Position numbers and translations under genes: made by a program
In this document: positions 52,907-62,581 of the stretch, piece after piece
Position numbering within the stretch: the first letter of the stretch is position 1
How the letters are laid out: every line of letters begins with the position of its first letter
Assembly: GCA_964404285.1 (NCBI GenBank)
Contig: CAYOJK010000005.1
Coordinates: forward strand, 62,001-126,000
DNA from: JBASEY01 sp964404285
GTDB lineage: Bacteria; CSSED10-310
Direction of reading: 5' to 3'
DNA length: 64,000 bases
Notes under the pieces: model-generated
The model's input: the letters and a program-made list of their open reading frames with translations, nothing else
Told to the model about the DNA's origin: nothing
Databases searched by the model: none

Positions 52907-54106
52907 TCACGGGCTGAATTGGTTGGAGAAATCGAAATCAGATGACTGGGTCATGTTTTCGGAACTATCACCATCATCATGATGCATTTCCGTTCTAATA
53001 ACAGCTTCCATATCTTCCAGGGCAAGGTCGGCAGTTGTAGTAATCCCTTTAAATTTCAAGGCAAAATCATCCGGATTTGAACACCGTCGCAATGCTTCTT
53101 GGTATGTGATCAAACCGCTTTTTACCAGCATGCGTAATGACTGATCAAAACTTTGCATTCGATATTGCGACACACCCTGCTCAATAGCATCACGGATACC
53201 AACCGTTTTTAAGGGATCGATAATACAGTCACGGATAAGAGCTGTTGAACGGAGAATTTCAACTGCCGGCACACGTCCCTTTTCATCTGCCCTTGGTACC
53301 AGACGTTGAGAAATAACTGCTTTTAGTACAGACGCCAGTTGCAGTCGAATTTGTTGTTGTTGGTATGGGGGATAAAACGCAATAATACGTTGAATCGTTT
53401 CAGTAGCATCCGTTGTGTGTAACGTGCTAAAAACTATGTGACCGGTTTCTGCAGCAGCCAAAGCTGTTTCAATTGTCGCAAAGTCTCGCATTTCACCAAC
53501 AAGAATGACGTCAGGATCTTGCCTGAGCGCTGAACGAAGCGCGTCAGAAAACGAAAAGGTGTCTGTACCCAATTCCCTTTGATTTATAATAGCTTTTTTA
53601 TCACGATGAAGGTATTCAATCGGGTCTTCAATTGTCATTACATGCACTGTGCGATTTTCGTTGACCCAGTCTATCATAGCAGCCAATGTTGTTGACTTTC
53701 CGCTTCCCGTTGTCCCAGTACATAAAACCAAACCGCGTTCTTCCAGAGCTATTTTCTGAAGAATTTTGGGGAGGTGCAGTTCATCCAGAGATTTGATTCG
53801 CATTGGAATAAATCTGAAAACCAGACCAATAGTACCTCTCTGTCTAAATACGTTCACTCGAAATCGACCCAATCCAGGAACACTATAAGCCAAATCAATC
53901 TCATTGTTTCGTTTGAACTTTTCCTTCTGGTAATCATTCATTATTTCAAAAGCAACAGCGGTGATTTCTTCCTGCATCAGCCTCTTCTTTTCCAGCATAG
54001 GGACTAATACGCCATTTATACGCAAGACAGGCTGCCGTCCCACTTTGATGTGAACATCAGATGCTCCACGCTCTGTTGCTATTCGCAACAACTCTTTAAG
54101 ATCCAT
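52907..54106 (-). CDS. pilT: Type IV pilus retraction ATPase PilT
   Basis: 399 residues. ASDVHIKVGRQPVLRINGVL at the N-terminus, Walker A GTTGSGKSTT near residue 131, Asp box TIEDPIEYLH, Walker B LRQDPDVILVGEMRD, His box STLHTTDATETIQRI, and the AIRNLIREG-like RDAIEQGVSQY near the C-terminus. Depolymerises pili to drive twitching or DNA uptake. A 50-residue acidic, Met/His-rich tail (DMEAVIRTEMHHDDGDSSE) extends beyond the usual end. It has its own promoter with an overlapping palindrome and lies after recA. Confidence 0.95.
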   Translation of the reverse strand: MDLKELLRIATERGASDVHIKVGRQPVLRINGVLVPMLEKKRLMQEEITAVAFEIMNDYQKEKFKRNNEIDLAYSVPGLGRFRVNVFRQRGTIGLVFRFIPMRIKSLDELHLPKILQKIALEERGLVLCTGTTGSGKSTTLAAMIDWVNENRTVHVMTIEDPIEYLHRDKKAIINQRELGTDTFSFSDALRSALRQDPDVILVGEMRDFATIETALAAAETGHIVFSTLHTTDATETIQRIIAFYPPYQQQQIRLQLASVLKAVISQRLVPRADEKGRVPAVEILRSTALIRDCIIDPLKTVGIRDAIEQGVSQYRMQSFDQSLRMLVKSGLITYQEALRRCSNPDDFALKFKGITTTADLALEDMEAVIRTEMHHDDGDSSENMTQSSDFDFSNQFSP

Positions 54107-54152
54107 CGATCTGTATCCTCCCAGAATCGAGTGATGCTAATCCATCACGCAA

Positions 54153-54165
54153 GTAAACAGTTTAC
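54153..54165. promoter_or_regulatory. Palindrome over the pilT -10 box
   Basis: GTAAACAGTTTAC: two 6-nt arms around one base, covering the predicted -10 box of pilT. A bound regulator would block polymerase. A second weaker hairpin lies at 54131-54148. Confidence 0.4.
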
Positions 54166-54188
54166 GCACTGAGACTGATTACAGTCAA
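54159..54188 (-). promoter_or_regulatory. Candidate promoter of pilT
   Basis: On the minus strand TTGACT (54183-54188), 18 nt, TAAACT (54159-54164), about 53 nt before the pilT start. Confidence 0.4.
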
Positions 54189-54232
54189 GCTATCGAATGA
54201 AATAGCTGGTTATGTTTAAAATAAATAGGGGA

Positions 54233-55294
54233 TCAGATATCGTCAAATGCCTCTGAAGTCGTTTCTTCTGAAGCCTTCCAGTGGGACAAGACACCAGATT
54301 GCATTATTTTTAATTCAATCTCATCGGCCAAGTCACTATTTTCTTTTAAAAAACGTTTGGCATTTTCTCGCCCTTGCCCTAATCGCGTCTCACCATAAGA
54401 AAACCAGACGCCACTTTTTAATACTAAGTCCAGTGAAAGCGCAATGTCCAGCAGGCTTCCTTCGCGAGATATCCCTTCACCATAAATAATATCGAACTCA
54501 GCTTTTTTAAACGGAGCTGATAGCTTGTTTTTAACAATTTTTGCCACTGTGCGATTTCCAAGAATCTCAGTTCCTTCCTTAATCGGTGATACACGTCTTA
54601 CTTCAATTCGCATAGATGAATAGAACTTTAGTGCGCGTCCTCCAGAAGTTGTTTCAGGGTTTCCAAACATCACTCCAACTTTTTCCCGTATCTGATTAAT
54701 AAAAATAAAACAGGTGTTGGATTTTGATATAGCTGCTGCCAATTTTCTAAGAGCTTGCGACATCAAACGAGCTTGTAGGCCAACATGAATATCACCCATG
54801 TCACCTTCAAGCTCAGCACGTGGAACCAAGGCTGCAACGGAGTCGATTACAACCACATCCACCGCAGCGCTTCTAACTAATAGTTCACCGATTTCCAACG
54901 CTTGTTCACCTGTATCCGGTTGAGATATCAGCAATTCGTCTGTGTTTACACCAAGACGTTTCGCATAAGCCGCATCCAAGGCATGTTCTGCATCGATAAA
55001 CGCACAAATGCCATTCGCTTTTTGTGCTTGAGCGATGACATGTAACGCCAACGTCGTTTTACCTGAGGATTCAGGCCCGTAAATTTCAATAATTCGACCT
55101 TTTGGATAACCACCAATACCGGTCGCAATATCAAGCGTAATGCTTCCACTTGAAATGACCTGTATATCAAAACGAGGACCTGTATCCCCTAAACGCATAA
55201 TTGCCCCACGCCCAAACTGGCGCTCAATTTGAGATACCGCGCTACTCAATGCCTGTTCACGGTTTCCCGAATCATTAACTGTTTTTTTTGCCAT
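54233..55294 (-). CDS. recA: Recombinase RecA
   Basis: 353 residues. Homologous recombination and SOS activation. The ATG at 55294 has GGAGG 8 nt ahead; an in-frame start at 55309 is rejected. Walker A GPESSGKTT near residue 73, the DAEHALD segment, Walker B VVVIDSVAALVPRAE, L1/L2 loops with FINQIREKVGVMFGNPETTSGG, and a C-terminal lexA/DNA-interaction region. It follows thpR by 30 nt, the familiar thpR-recA order. I see no clear SOS box ahead. Confidence 0.98.
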   Translation of the reverse strand: MAKKTVNDSGNREQALSSAVSQIERQFGRGAIMRLGDTGPRFDIQVISSGSITLDIATGIGGYPKGRIIEIYGPESSGKTTLALHVIAQAQKANGICAFIDAEHALDAAYAKRLGVNTDELLISQPDTGEQALEIGELLVRSAAVDVVVIDSVAALVPRAELEGDMGDIHVGLQARLMSQALRKLAAAISKSNTCFIFINQIREKVGVMFGNPETTSGGRALKFYSSMRIEVRRVSPIKEGTEILGNRTVAKIVKNKLSAPFKKAEFDIIYGEGISREGSLLDIALSLDLVLKSGVWFSYGETRLGQGRENAKRFLKENSDLADEIELKIMQSGVLSHWKASEETTSEAFDDI

Positions 55295-55324
55295 ATCTGA
55301 AACCTCCAAATAGCATTTAAAAGT

Positions 55325-55924
55325 TTAATTCCAAAACACTTCATGCAATTGATTATACTGTACTCCTTGTGAAGACAACGTACTTTGAATCAGCTTTAAT
55401 GAATTTACACTAAAAGATGGTATTTTGTCAAATAATTTAACAATAAGATCGCGTTCGGGCCATTTTCCAGGCCTGGGATTTCGAATTCTTGCCAGCGTGA
55501 TATGGGCAATATCCTTTTTGTTTTCAGCTGGATACCCTAAATGCGAGCATTCTTTTTGAATTAGAGAACTTAATATTTTGTGATCATCAGTATCAGATTT
55601 TACACCTAACCAGATGACTTTAGGAAATTTTTTGTTTGGAAAGGCATTGAGTTCCGCTGGGTGTAAGACATAGGCACGCATGTTTTCTGCGCAAAGTTGC
55701 ATGATGTCCTTGATGGATGGGATATGTACAAGTGGAAGCTCTGCAAAAAATTTTAGAGTAATGTGCAGGTGTTCCGGCTTAACCCATCGAGCCTCTTGAA
55801 AAACTGTGGATTTGAGTGTTTCTGAAGCTTTATAAATTTGTTCAACGACGGCGATATCTATTGGAACGGCAAGAAATGCACGAATAGTTTTCTGTTTTGG
55901 GTCCAAATCTCGTCCGATGCTCAT
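55325..55924 (-). CDS. thpR: RNA 2',3'-cyclic phosphodiesterase
   Basis: 199 residues with both HxT/Sx motifs: HITLKFFAE near residue 54 and HITLARIRNPRPG near residue 145. The 2H family hydrolyses 2',3'-cyclic phosphates to 2'-phosphates. The layout with recA downstream is common. It acts on the same end groups that RtcB joins, so the two could compete. ATG 55924 is given; an upstream TTG at 55927 is possible and no good ribosome site is seen. Confidence 0.92.
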   Translation of the reverse strand: MSIGRDLDPKQKTIRAFLAVPIDIAVVEQIYKASETLKSTVFQEARWVKPEHLHITLKFFAELPLVHIPSIKDIMQLCAENMRAYVLHPAELNAFPNKKFPKVIWLGVKSDTDDHKILSSLIQKECSHLGYPAENKKDIAHITLARIRNPRPGKWPERDLIVKLFDKIPSFSVNSLKLIQSTLSSQGVQYNQLHEVFWN

Positions 55925-55933
55925 CAATTTATG

Positions 55934-55968
55934 GATGTTCCCCGAAGAAACATGCTCCAGGGAACATC
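55934..55968. repeat. Inverted repeat ahead of thpR
   Basis: Arms GATGTTCCC (55934-55942) and GGGAACATC (55960-55968), a perfect 9-bp match with a 17-nt spacer. It lies between the FG-GAP gene stop and the thpR start. No T-run follows on either strand, so it is not a classic terminator. It could be an operator for thpR-recA or a hairpin hiding the thpR start. Confidence 0.4.
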
Positions 55969-55978
55969 TTGTTAACCG

Positions 55979-58900
55979 CTAGTTTATGGTAAAATGAGGC
56001 CATATATCACTGGCATTTCCATCATAATCGACAGCTTGAATCCTGAATAACTGAGGTCCTTCCTGCCAATGTTGACTTCCATTCGGTCCTTCAGGATCTG
56101 TTACTTCGCCAAACCAAGTCATATCGTGGCCCCAAATAACCGGTGTCAACTCTAATTCATCTGCAAAACCAAAATTCGCTATACCGATATTTACAAATGG
56201 ATATCTTTCATTACGGTAAAGTAGCTCGACCTTCTCGATATCACTGTAATCATCAGCGTCATTTGGGTCGACGATTATGGCTGTCAACCAGTTACGGGCT
56301 CCAAATTCAAAATCCGCTTCGGGATTTGCTGTTAAACCTGCGCATAATATCTGTGGTCTATTTGGTGAAGTTGAAGGTCGTTGACGCTCAAAAGGTATTT
56401 CTGTCTGCTGGATGAACTGTTGGTGTTTGAGAGCGAAGTACCTTTCAAGTGAACCGGGCTTAGCGATCGCGGCGCCGCCGCTGCCTGGAATATCGCGCTG
56501 TACATGCAGATAGGGCCACATAGCGCTACTTAAACCGCTGGTGCTATGCGCGACCATTTGAAATGGAATTTCAAGATAGCCTGTATAAAGAGGATTTACC
56601 CAGCCATGGAGTGCAAACAATCCCAATCCGGCGGGAAAATCCGGATGTCCGCCATCGATCAGATAAGCTCCAGTCGGCATATCTTCATAGTATATTTCGA
56701 CATTTTGAACTGTTCCTTTTGGGTCTACGACAAATGCTAGCAGTGTCATATGGCCGCCTTCATTTGACGTGACAAGAGTATCATACATCCCACCCCACCA
56801 AATCTGTGGGCGTTCCGGATAAGGACGCGCTTTTACTCTTTCACTATAAAGGGATTCATTGTAATCATAATCCCGAGATACAACCGACAGTTCTATTTCC
56901 ACCATGTTCTTTACACCTCGAATGGTGATCTGTGGCGGGACACCAAGCTCTTCTTTAGGGTAAAACTTGTAGTTTTCCTGCTCTGAGTGATCACTAACCT
57001 GCCAAACGATATAATAACCTTCCAGATCGGCATCCAGGATGGGATGGCTGTTCGGGAGCCATCTAAGAGTCACTTCAGCATCCCCTGGAATTGCAATCAG
57101 GCCTGTCGGCACTGATGGTGGAATCGTGTCGATGGTTATAAAATTGAAAATGTAATCATCGTATGGTGATTCCTGCGCCTGTCCATCTCGATTTCCATCG
57201 AACATATTACCATTTTGATCGCGAACACCTTCAATACCACCGACTATAGTAACTGTATACTGAGCATGTCGAACTATTCTACTTGGGGTGATCCGTACTG
57301 TATGGTTGGAATCTAATGTGACGATCGAATATCCGATGGGATTACCATCTTGGGTGATCTGAATGTTTTCATAGGTAAGAGTCGAAGAATCCATCGGCTT
57401 CGAAAAACTTACATATACATCCATATCTCCACCAACATTGAAAGTGCTGTTATTTTTGGGATGAGTATTAGTGATAAACGGAAGAGAAAAATCTCTGTAG
57501 CTGACCCACATATCCAAACCTGACAAGCCTGAACTCTGATTTCTGGACGCAATAACATCAACCAGACCATCGTTGGTAAAATCCGCTGCTGTTATGCCGA
57601 CATAATCACCCGTGCCTGCTGGATGTTTTAGAGGGGCAAACGAAAATGAATGTTGCCCTGGAAATCCTGGAACAGTTTTATAGGCTTGAACACCGTTTTG
57701 CTCAGTAGAAATAACGATATCCGGGTATCCAGTGTTGGTAATATCCGCAACGGCCATATCGCGTATTTTGCCAAAGCCAAGGCCGATCGGCATATAATTG
57801 CATTCTACAAAATGGCTACCAAAACCTACAAATCCTAAGCCACCATGACCATCACTCCCTGTTGCAAATTCTTTTTGAGCATCCAGGTTAAAATCAGCGA
57901 CAGCCAAACCATAGTTGTGGTCATGTCCCTGAGGATCGATTATTTCGGTATAAACATCATATTTGAGGTTACCGTCATCGTCCAGAAATCCATAAAATAT
58001 ATAGGTTCCGGGATTGCCGGATGTATTTGTTGTAATAATATCCAAGATTCCATTATTATCCAGATCAATGGCCTCAACACTCCAATGGCTGTAAACAGCT
58101 TCCGGCAACGGCATCGATCCTGAATCGCTGAAATGTCCGTTTCCATCATTGAAATAAATGACGACTCCTGGGTATTTTGGGGAGATAAAGTTTTGGGCGA
58201 TGATCAAATCCAGATGACCGTCTCGATCGATATCTGCAGCGGTAATATCATAAATTTCACCGATTGTAATCGAGCTGGTATTAGGACTCCATGTATAATC
58301 AGGAGCATTCAGAAAAACATCGAATCCTCCACCCTTTTTGCCCGCCGCGATATCACATAATCCATCCTGATTGAAGTCGCCGGCACAAATAGAAAAATAG
58401 TTGGTTTCAGTACTTATTAGAGAGGCGATTTTTTCAAAATCTCCCTGCCCGTTCCCTTCTAGTAACCAGATTCCTTCGTTTGACGGGTCGTCACTTGTCA
58501 GGGCAATATCAAGATTCCCATCATTGTTGAAATCAGCATGAACAATTTTATTAAATCTACCATTGATAATCGGTTTATAAATCCAATCTCTCCAAACATT
58601 GGGGGAGGAATGTTTTCCTGCCCATATTTTTATGCCATTCTGGATACCTCCACCAGGTGAGTAACTTCCGGCAATGATATCCGGATGGCCATCGAAGTTC
58701 AGATCGATGTCTGCTGAAAGCGCTTGCCAGGAACTGCTGGATTCAGGTGGTGTTTCAGCCTGCCATCCATAATGTCCGTTACCTAGCCAGATACCGATAC
58801 CAAAATTGTTCAGTGACGTTGCAAAAATATCCATATTACCGTCTTTGTTTAGATCGGAAGCAACAATAGCGCCAAATTTTCGAAGTTCTAAAGGACCTCT

Positions 58901-60973
58901 TCCGGTTCTAAAAGTGAACTTATCATTGACGGCATAGTCCACAAGACCATCAAAAATCGTGAATTCAACCTGACCTCGATCAGCAATATAGGTTTCTCCA
59001 ACTTTAGCCATCTTGGACTGAATGCCCGAACGGCTGCCTGTAACCTTAAACAAACCACTGTTAGCCATAGCCACATCGCATGTTAACGACCATGTCTCAG
59101 GAATAGTATGAATGTGGGAAACTTTAACTACACTCATAATACCATCCCCAACATTATTGGGATCAGGAGCAGGGACAGATGCTCGTGAACGCTGGAACCA
59201 CCCTTTCACAGGATCATAATACCAAACTTGAATAGCGCCAATATCGCCTCCGAGATCTTCCGTTGCAGCGATGTCCATAAAACCATCTTTGTTGAAATCC
59301 GCTGCAGTAATTCCCAAAAATGATCTATCTTGTGCCGGACCGGTATCGTTTTCCCAGCCACCACCCGGCCATTTTCTCCAAACATGAACGCCTCGGTTAC
59401 TAGATGCTATCAAGTCGAGCCAACCATCATTATCGATGTCCTTTAAAAGCATACTGGTTACAACATTACTAAATGAAATTCCCTCTTTTTTAACCCAACT
59501 GGTTCCATTAAATGAGAAATAATCAAACCCACCAGCTGCTTTTGACGCGATGATATCGGCATAGCCATTTCTAGTAATATCGTCGACCAATATATCTGTG
59601 TAATCGGCTGATGTAGAAGGACCGGTTCTTGTATCCCAGTTAACACGTTTAAGCGAAAGATAGAACTTATCCCCATTTGTGAATGGTCCTCCATCAATTT
59701 TTTTGATAGTAAATTCGCGGCAATGAGTCGATGTTGGTTCATGAGGCAAAAAGCTCGGACCACTTCCATTGGTAAATAACCCATAGGCAAAAAATCGGCC
59801 GTCCTTATATTCGACTACCCAGACATCATCTCTAACTTGATTAGGATATATATTTTCCCATATATCGCCTAAATAGCCTTCTAAATTACAACTGGGAACG
59901 CTGTTTCGAGGATTAGCCGGCCGAAATCCCCAGTCGCTCATAGAAGGTCCCGCTTGAAGGAAGACATCGATTCCATTAGGACCTGCAGCAACAATATCCA
60001 ATTGTCCATCTCTGTTTACATCGAAAAGCTTTACTGAATTGTATGCTTTATTGGTTTTAGGTCCATGTGGTGTATGGAAATACCATTTATGACCTTCCGT
60101 TAAAGGGTCATCAAAAGGTTTAGGATCAAATCTTAATTGCATCAATGATGAGCGATCCGTAAAAAAGATTCCAGGTTTTATCATTGTATTACCTGTATTA
60201 TCTACTAAATAACGCTTATTCGGGTGACTGTTACGATCCACTGTATATACTTCCGCTAAAGCAGGTTGCGTTATGATATGGAATATTTCTTGGTCAAGCG
60301 TATTACTTTTTGTTGCGCGAGTCACCCAAATAGTGATTTGTCCCCTGTCAGAGGTGTAGGGAACCCCTAATATCAAATCCGAGCTTTGTTGACCGTATAT
60401 GTCACTGGCCACTTTAAATGAATCAGTACTTCCAATCTGAGTAAATTTCCAGGTATCATAATCCAAGTGATAAATATCCGGCCAGAATACATTGGAAGGG
60501 ATTGCGGCACTGAAATTTGAAGCGCCTGAAACAACATACAACTCGTTGATTTGAGCTTTCGCGGCAATTTCCAGTGTCCATTCACCCATTAGATTACACG
60601 TGTTGCCGATAAAAGCACATGAAACATGTGGAGAAGCGCTGTTTTCCGGGTCAGGCACAGGCATGCTGACACTAGTCCCTGAAATTTCATAACCCCTGGA
60701 AAGTCCCCAATAATAAGGAGCCTGAGAACCACTATAAATTTGACCCAGCCAGACCGGTAAACCGGAATAATCGGAAAACTGTTCATTGGCATCTGGATTT
60801 GCGGCAACAATATCAGGAATACCATCGGTATCGAGATCAGCGACAGCAATACTCTTCCACTGACTATGGTTTATAGGACTTACCATGTCTATCCATTGAG
60901 TATCAGCAAAAACATTTAGATTGAAGACAAGCAAGAAAGATAATAGATATAATAAACGTAAATTGTGCTTCAT
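55979..60973 (-). CDS. Giant secreted FG-GAP/VCBS-repeat protein with Ig-like and Fn3 domains
   Basis: 1664 residues with a signal peptide (MKHNLRLLYLLSFLLVFNL). From about residue 44 to 1134 I count fourteen calcium-binding FG-GAP/VCBS motifs of the form DxNxDGxxDI (DLDTDGIPDIVAA, DVNRDGQLDIVAAG, DFNKDGFMDIAATE and so on). That number fits two seven-bladed propellers. About 1163-1265 is a SbsA/Big_5-like Ig domain (PKNNSTFNVGGDMDVYVSFS). About 1286-1375 is Fn3 (PPSVPTGLIAIPGDAEVTLRW). The tail holds two copies of another domain, each starting PQI and ending WPYLHV or WPHFTI (about 1388-1500 and 1540-1664). AAGGAG precedes the start and a perfect promoter lies upstream. Probably an adhesin or sugar-binding surface protein. 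Confidence 0.85.
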   Translation of the reverse strand: MKHNLRLLYLLSFLLVFNLNVFADTQWIDMVSPINHSQWKSIAVADLDTDGIPDIVAANPDANEQFSDYSGLPVWLGQIYSGSQAPYYWGLSRGYEISGTSVSMPVPDPENSASPHVSCAFIGNTCNLMGEWTLEIAAKAQINELYVVSGASNFSAAIPSNVFWPDIYHLDYDTWKFTQIGSTDSFKVASDIYGQQSSDLILGVPYTSDRGQITIWVTRATKSNTLDQEIFHIITQPALAEVYTVDRNSHPNKRYLVDNTGNTMIKPGIFFTDRSSLMQLRFDPKPFDDPLTEGHKWYFHTPHGPKTNKAYNSVKLFDVNRDGQLDIVAAGPNGIDVFLQAGPSMSDWGFRPANPRNSVPSCNLEGYLGDIWENIYPNQVRDDVWVVEYKDGRFFAYGLFTNGSGPSFLPHEPTSTHCREFTIKKIDGGPFTNGDKFYLSLKRVNWDTRTGPSTSADYTDILVDDITRNGYADIIASKAAGGFDYFSFNGTSWVKKEGISFSNVVTSMLLKDIDNDGWLDLIASSNRGVHVWRKWPGGGWENDTGPAQDRSFLGITAADFNKDGFMDIAATEDLGGDIGAIQVWYYDPVKGWFQRSRASVPAPDPNNVGDGIMSVVKVSHIHTIPETWSLTCDVAMANSGLFKVTGSRSGIQSKMAKVGETYIADRGQVEFTIFDGLVDYAVNDKFTFRTGRGPLELRKFGAIVASDLNKDGNMDIFATSLNNFGIGIWLGNGHYGWQAETPPESSSSWQALSADIDLNFDGHPDIIAGSYSPGGGIQNGIKIWAGKHSSPNVWRDWIYKPIINGRFNKIVHADFNNDGNLDIALTSDDPSNEGIWLLEGNGQGDFEKIASLISTETNYFSICAGDFNQDGLCDIAAGKKGGGFDVFLNAPDYTWSPNTSSITIGEIYDITAADIDRDGHLDLIIAQNFISPKYPGVVIYFNDGNGHFSDSGSMPLPEAVYSHWSVEAIDLDNNGILDIITTNTSGNPGTYIFYGFLDDDGNLKYDVYTEIIDPQGHDHNYGLAVADFNLDAQKEFATGSDGHGGLGFVGFGSHFVECNYMPIGLGFGKIRDMAVADITNTGYPDIVISTEQNGVQAYKTVPGFPGQHSFSFAPLKHPAGTGDYVGITAADFTNDGLVDVIASRNQSSGLSGLDMWVSYRDFSLPFITNTHPKNNSTFNVGGDMDVYVSFSKPMDSSTLTYENIQITQDGNPIGYSIVTLDSNHTVRITPSRIVRHAQYTVTIVGGIEGVRDQNGNMFDGNRDGQAQESPYDDYIFNFITIDTIPPSVPTGLIAIPGDAEVTLRWLPNSHPILDADLEGYYIVWQVSDHSEQENYKFYPKEELGVPPQITIRGVKNMVEIELSVVSRDYDYNESLYSERVKARPYPERPQIWWGGMYDTLVTSNEGGHMTLLAFVVDPKGTVQNVEIYYEDMPTGAYLIDGGHPDFPAGLGLFALHGWVNPLYTGYLEIPFQMVAHSTSGLSSAMWPYLHVQRDIPGSGGAAIAKPGSLERYFALKHQQFIQQTEIPFERQRPSTSPNRPQILCAGLTANPEADFEFGARNWLTAIIVDPNDADDYSDIEKVELLYRNERYPFVNIGIANFGFADELELTPVIWGHDMTWFGEVTDPEGPNGSQHWQEGPQLFRIQAVDYDGNASDIWPHFTIN

Positions 60974-61015
60974 TATATTTTCTCCTTATTAGTAAAGACG
61001 ATCTAATCGACATAA

Positions 61016-61045
61016 ATTATAACTTTATTTTTGCTAATCTGTCAA
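61016..61045 (-). promoter_or_regulatory. Consensus sigma-70 promoter of the FG-GAP gene
   Basis: On the minus strand TTGACA (61040-61045), 18 nt, TATAAT (61016-61021). Both boxes are perfect consensus. It should give strong constitutive transcription with a leader of about 36 nt. Confidence 0.85.
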
Positions 61046-61206
61046 CGGATTTGACTGTCGGACTAGATGATCAACAAATTTTTTAATAGCGTTTAACCTG
61101 CTTGTTTGGTTAAACAATTCTATTGATAACTTAGAATTTTATTATAAAAATCAATGAGAGTGTTAAGAGATTAAGCAACAACTTTCACTTTATAATTATT
61201 TTTTAT

Positions 61207-61278
61207 GGGCCATGAAGGAATCGAACCTTCAACCTTCGGATTAAGAGTCCGCTGCTCTGCCGGTTGAGCTAATGGCCC
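61207..61278 (-). tRNA. tRNA-Lys (anticodon CUU)
   Basis: 72 nt, reading on the minus strand. Acceptor stem GGGCCAT/ATGGCCC is perfect, D-arm GCTC/GAGC, anticodon loop CTCTTAA, T-arm GAAGG TTCGATT CCTTC. The first anticodon-stem pair is G27-A43, a mismatch in an otherwise standard tRNA. CCA is not encoded. A good promoter lies 13 nt upstream. Confidence 0.97.
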
Positions 61279-61290
61279 GACATCCATGAA

Positions 61291-61319
61291 ACTCTAATTA
61301 GCGATTAGCAACATGTCAA
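61291..61319 (-). promoter_or_regulatory. Promoter of tRNA-Lys
   Basis: On the minus strand TTGACA (61314-61319), 17 nt, TAGAGT (61291-61296). Distance to the tRNA (13 nt) is right for a tRNA gene. Confidence 0.6.
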
Positions 61320-61372
61320 TTAAAAAATAATTCCTTTTTATGCTGAGGAAACCATGCTAATTTATCACTGAG

Positions 61373-62581
61373 ATGAATGAAATCCAATTAACACAGATAT
61401 TTAATTTTTTGATAGTTGCCGGTGAATTATCAGGTGATCTATTAAGCGCTGCTCTTGTGCGATCTATACGTAAGATTCTACCAAATTCTATTTTTCAAGG
61501 TATTGGCGGCTCGGCAATGCAGGCTGAAGGAGTGGATTTATGGCAGAGAGTCGATGACCTCGGTATAACAGGAATAACTGAAGTAGCCTTCAAAATTCCT
61601 CGCATTCTGAGTGTAATGAACCAAATTGTGAGCAGGGTAAAAGAACAAAAACCTATCGCGGCTATTCTTGTCGATTATCCGGATTTTAATCTACGGCTTG
61701 CCAAAAAACTGAAAAAACTCCATATACCCGTTCTTTATTATGTCAGCCCACAAATGTGGGCATGGCGAAGCGGCCGGGTAAAAGCGGTTCAAAAATATGT
61801 GGATCAAATGATGGTGTTGTTTGCATTTGAAGAAGAGTGGTATCGTCATCGTGGAGTCCAAGCGCAATTTGTCGGACATCCGGTTTTAAATCGAATCAAC
61901 CCCGTCCCTGAAAGAAGCGTATGTAGACAAAAACTGGGTTTTACCGATTCTGATTTTATCTTGGCTTTGCTCCCCGGCAGTAGATACAATGAAATTCATC
62001 GTGTTTTACCACTTTTTCTTGAAGCCCGGCAAAAATTGATAAAAACGTATCCGTTTCGACCGGATAACCCGAAAAATTTTAAAACAATTATCGCTTTGGC
62101 TGACACAATATCTGAGCAGAAGCTGCCTGTTGTTTTATCACAAGAAGACATCACGATAAAAATAATCAAAAACGATACGCTCAATGTATTGAAAAGCGCT
62201 GATTTCGCATGGGTTACCTCCGGTACAGCAGCTCTGGAAACTGCTTTGCTGCAAATTCCTCATATCGTTGTCTATCAATCAAGTTACCTTTCATATCTGC
62301 TCGCTAAAATACTGATCCATGTCAAATATATTAGTTTCACAAATCTAATATTAAATAAACAAGCAATACCTGAATTGATTCAAAAAGATTTCTCTGGTGA
62401 TCGCTTAATGACCGAAACTCGGCGTATTCTGGAAAACAAGGATGTTTTGCTGGAAATGACACAAAACCTAGCTCAACTTCGAATGCAATTCGGATCTTTC
62501 GATGCATCTGATAAAGCAGCTGAAACTACGGTAAATTTTATTATCACAAAAATTCTGAAAAAAAGTGAACACGACCGATGA
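61373..62581 (+). CDS. lpxB: Lipid-A-disaccharide synthase
   Basis: GT19 enzyme joining UDP-2,3-diacylglucosamine and lipid X in lipid A synthesis. 402 residues. Motifs: VAGELSGDLLSAALV at the start, GIGGSAMQAEGVDLW, DYPDFNLRLAK, YYVSPQMWAWRSGR, FVGHPVLNRI, LLPGSRYNEI and WVTSGTAALETALLQ. Length and motif order are normal. It overlaps waaA by 4 nt (ATGA). It shows the organism makes lipid A-based LPS. Confidence 0.97.
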   Translation: MNEIQLTQIFNFLIVAGELSGDLLSAALVRSIRKILPNSIFQGIGGSAMQAEGVDLWQRVDDLGITGITEVAFKIPRILSVMNQIVSRVKEQKPIAAILVDYPDFNLRLAKKLKKLHIPVLYYVSPQMWAWRSGRVKAVQKYVDQMMVLFAFEEEWYRHRGVQAQFVGHPVLNRINPVPERSVCRQKLGFTDSDFILALLPGSRYNEIHRVLPLFLEARQKLIKTYPFRPDNPKNFKTIIALADTISEQKLPVVLSQEDITIKIIKNDTLNVLKSADFAWVTSGTAALETALLQIPHIVVYQSSYLSYLLAKILIHVKYISFTNLILNKQAIPELIQKDFSGDRLMTETRRILENKDVLLEMTQNLAQLRMQFGSFDASDKAAETTVNFIITKILKKSEHDR

